Source: Thermodesulfobacteriota bacterium
Lineage (GTDB): Bacteria > Desulfobacterota > QYQD01
Reading direction: 5' to 3'
DNA: 7,054 nt
Assembly: GCA_030017815.1 (NCBI GenBank)
Contig: JASEGX010000128.1
Location: 1-7,054, forward strand
Part shown: piece after piece, positions 5,720 through 7,054 of the stretch
Layout: each line of letters opens with the position of its first letter
Position numbering within the stretch: position 1 is the first letter of the stretch
Translations under genes and position numbers: made by a program
Notes under the pieces: model-generated
Told to the model about the DNA's origin: nothing
The model's database searches: none
The model's input: the letters and a program-made list of their open reading frames with translations, nothing else

Positions 5720-6922
5720 ATGAAGTATGTAGTCTTAATCGGGGACGGCATGGGGGATTACCCTATGGAGGAGCTGGGAGGCAGGACGCCACTTCAGGCT
5801 GCTTCTACTCCGGCCATGGATTTTCTGGCCCGGGAGGGTGAACTGGGGTTAGTAGAGACCGTGCCTCCAGGTTTTGAGCCGGGTAGCGACGTGGCCAATC
5901 TCTCCATACTGGGATATGATCCTGCCTCCTGCTATACCGGTCGCGGCCCGCTTGAGGCCGGGAGTATGGGGATAACATTGTCCCCTGATGACGTGGCCTT
6001 CCGGTGCAATTTAGTCACCCTGGACTTTATGGCCGATGGCCAAGTAGTTATGGTTGATTATAGCGCCGGCCATATCTCTACCGAAGAGGCCCGGGCCATT
6101 GTTGCCGATATCAGGCGAGAGGTAAAGGTCAATGGCCTTACGCTCTATCCCGGAGTAAGCTACAGGCATCTCCTGGTCTGGGCGGAAGGCAAGGAAAAGC
6201 TGGCTACAGTCCCGCCCCATGATTATACCGGTAAAGATGTTACTGCCCATTGGGGAGTCTATGAACACGATCCGGATCTGATTAACTGGATCGCCCAGGT
6301 ATTGATTATTTTAAGGGACCATCCGGTGAACGAGAGGCGCGTGAAAGAGGGGAAAAAACCGGCAAATGCGGTGTGGTTGTGGGGACAGGGGCGGATGCCC
6401 TATATGCCGAAATTTGCCGAACGGTTTGGCATCAAGGGCGCTATAATCTCGGCCGTTGATCTCTTGAAGGGCATAGGCGTCTATGCCGGACTTGAGCCTA
6501 TTGCCGTTCCGGGCGCTACCGGTTATCTCGATACCAATTATCAGGGGAAAGCAGAGTACGCCCTGGCCGCTCTTAAAGAAAAGGATCTGGTGGTGGTTCA
6601 CGTGGAGGCCCCGGATGAGGCCTCCCATGGCGGGAATCTTGAAGAAAAGATAAAGGCCATAGAGAATTTTGACCAAAAGGTAGTGCAGGTTGTGGTAGAT
6701 GGCCTGGCTGAATTTGGCGAACACCGCGTCTTATTGGTGACCGACCATTACACACCTATTTCGATAAAGACACACGTGGGCGAGCCTGTGCCCTTTGTCA
6801 TCTTCTCTTCGAACAGGCGGGGCCGGACGCGAGAGGCCGGGTTTAATGAGGTTTCCGCCAAGGAAACGGGCTTGTTTATCAGGGAAGGCTTTAAGCTTAT
6901 GGAAAGATTCATTAGAATATGA
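5720..6922 (+). CDS. apgM: Archaeal-type cofactor-independent phosphoglycerate mutase family protein; probable homoserine kinase
   Basis: A 400-residue cytosolic protein of the alkaline phosphatase superfamily, COG3635/apgM branch. It would be annotated by similarity as 2,3-bisphosphoglycerate-independent phosphoglycerate mutase. Two-metal-site residues are in place: D9 in LIGDGMGD, the likely nucleophile S56 in PGSDVANLSILGYDP (54-68), D299 and H303 in HVEAPDEASHGG, D342 and H343 in TDHYTP, and H352 in THVGEPVPF. Further conserved blocks are GRGPLEA (74-80), DVAFRCNLVT (91-100) and the DYSAGHIS segment (113-120). The length is typical and nothing is missing. Because it directly follows hom, and because a subfamily of these proteins found in threonine operons has been proposed as a non-orthologous homoserine kinase, phosphorylation of homoserine is the more likely role here. 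Glycolytic mutase activity remains the alternative. Family assignment is firm; the kinase role is inference from context. Confidence 0.92.
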   Translation: MKYVVLIGDGMGDYPMEELGGRTPLQAASTPAMDFLAREGELGLVETVPPGFEPGSDVANLSILGYDPASCYTGRGPLEAGSMGITLSPDDVAFRCNLVTLDFMADGQVVMVDYSAGHISTEEARAIVADIRREVKVNGLTLYPGVSYRHLLVWAEGKEKLATVPPHDYTGKDVTAHWGVYEHDPDLINWIAQVLIILRDHPVNERRVKEGKKPANAVWLWGQGRMPYMPKFAERFGIKGAIISAVDLLKGIGVYAGLEPIAVPGATGYLDTNYQGKAEYALAALKEKDLVVVHVEAPDEASHGGNLEEKIKAIENFDQKVVQVVVDGLAEFGEHRVLLVTDHYTPISIKTHVGEPVPFVIFSSNRRGRTREAGFNEVSAKETGLFIREGFKLMERFIRI

Positions 6923-6940
6923 ATTGAGGGCTTGCCCGTC

Positions 6941-6969
6941 TTGACAGATATGGTTTTATGGTGTACTTT
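6941..6969 (+). promoter_or_regulatory. Strong sigma-70-like promoter for tRNA-fMet
   Basis: A perfect TTGACA (6941-6946) is followed after 17 bp by TACTTT (6964-6969, 4 of 6). The predicted start is near 6976, only a few bases before the mature tRNA begins at 6983. It lies in the 60-bp gap after the apgM-like stop codon, so the tRNA probably has its own transcript. Confidence 0.6.
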
Positions 6970-6982
6970 ACAAAACGTCTGA

Positions 6983-7054
<72 letters not shown>

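Noticed and set aside
5626..5841. 71-residue plus-strand open frame overlapping the start of the apgM-like gene
   Set aside because: Most of it is the apgM-like coding sequence read in another frame, and the rest is repeat DNA.
6928..6937. GGGCTTGCCC after the apgM-like stop codon as a terminator
   Set aside because: The stem is only four pairs with a two-base loop and no T-run follows.

Overview
The window looks like ordinary bacterial chromosome, probably from the Desulfobacterota (former Deltaproteobacteria). Three things suggest this: a RecG with a long N-terminal extension, a homoserine dehydrogenase gene followed by an archaeal-type phosphoglycerate-mutase-like gene, and intergenic DNA full of short palindromic and heptameric dispersed repeats. 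This placement rests on recognition, not on a search, so it is moderate confidence at best.

Layout: (1) 58-1209, minus strand, a class V PLP aminotransferase of the alanine-glyoxylate / serine-pyruvate type. (2) 1210-1593, a divergent intergenic region with one good promoter candidate facing each way, then a compact palindromic element of about 150 bp flanked by a 13-bp direct repeat. It ends at the recG ribosome binding site. (3) 1594-3996, plus strand, recG. (4) 4077-5384, plus strand, hom, with a C-terminal ACT domain. (5) 5385-5719, a 335-bp intergenic region of stacked repeats: a heptamer tract, a twin-hairpin palindrome and inverted copies of an AAAGTTCAAATGAA unit, plus a possible promoter. 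(6) 5720-6922, plus strand, an apgM-family gene that is a good candidate for the missing homoserine kinase of threonine synthesis. (7) 6983-7054, plus strand, an initiator tRNA-fMet behind a strong promoter. The window ends one base before the acceptor stem closes.

How the genes fit together: hom and the apgM-like gene plausibly carry out consecutive steps, aspartate semialdehyde to homoserine to phosphohomoserine. The aminotransferase probably belongs to serine/glycine/alanine metabolism. recG (replication fork rescue and recombination) appears to be a neighbour with no metabolic link. I see no defence system, CRISPR array, prophage, transposase gene or novel multigene system. The points of most interest are the likely non-orthologous homoserine kinase and the MITE-like element in the recG leader.
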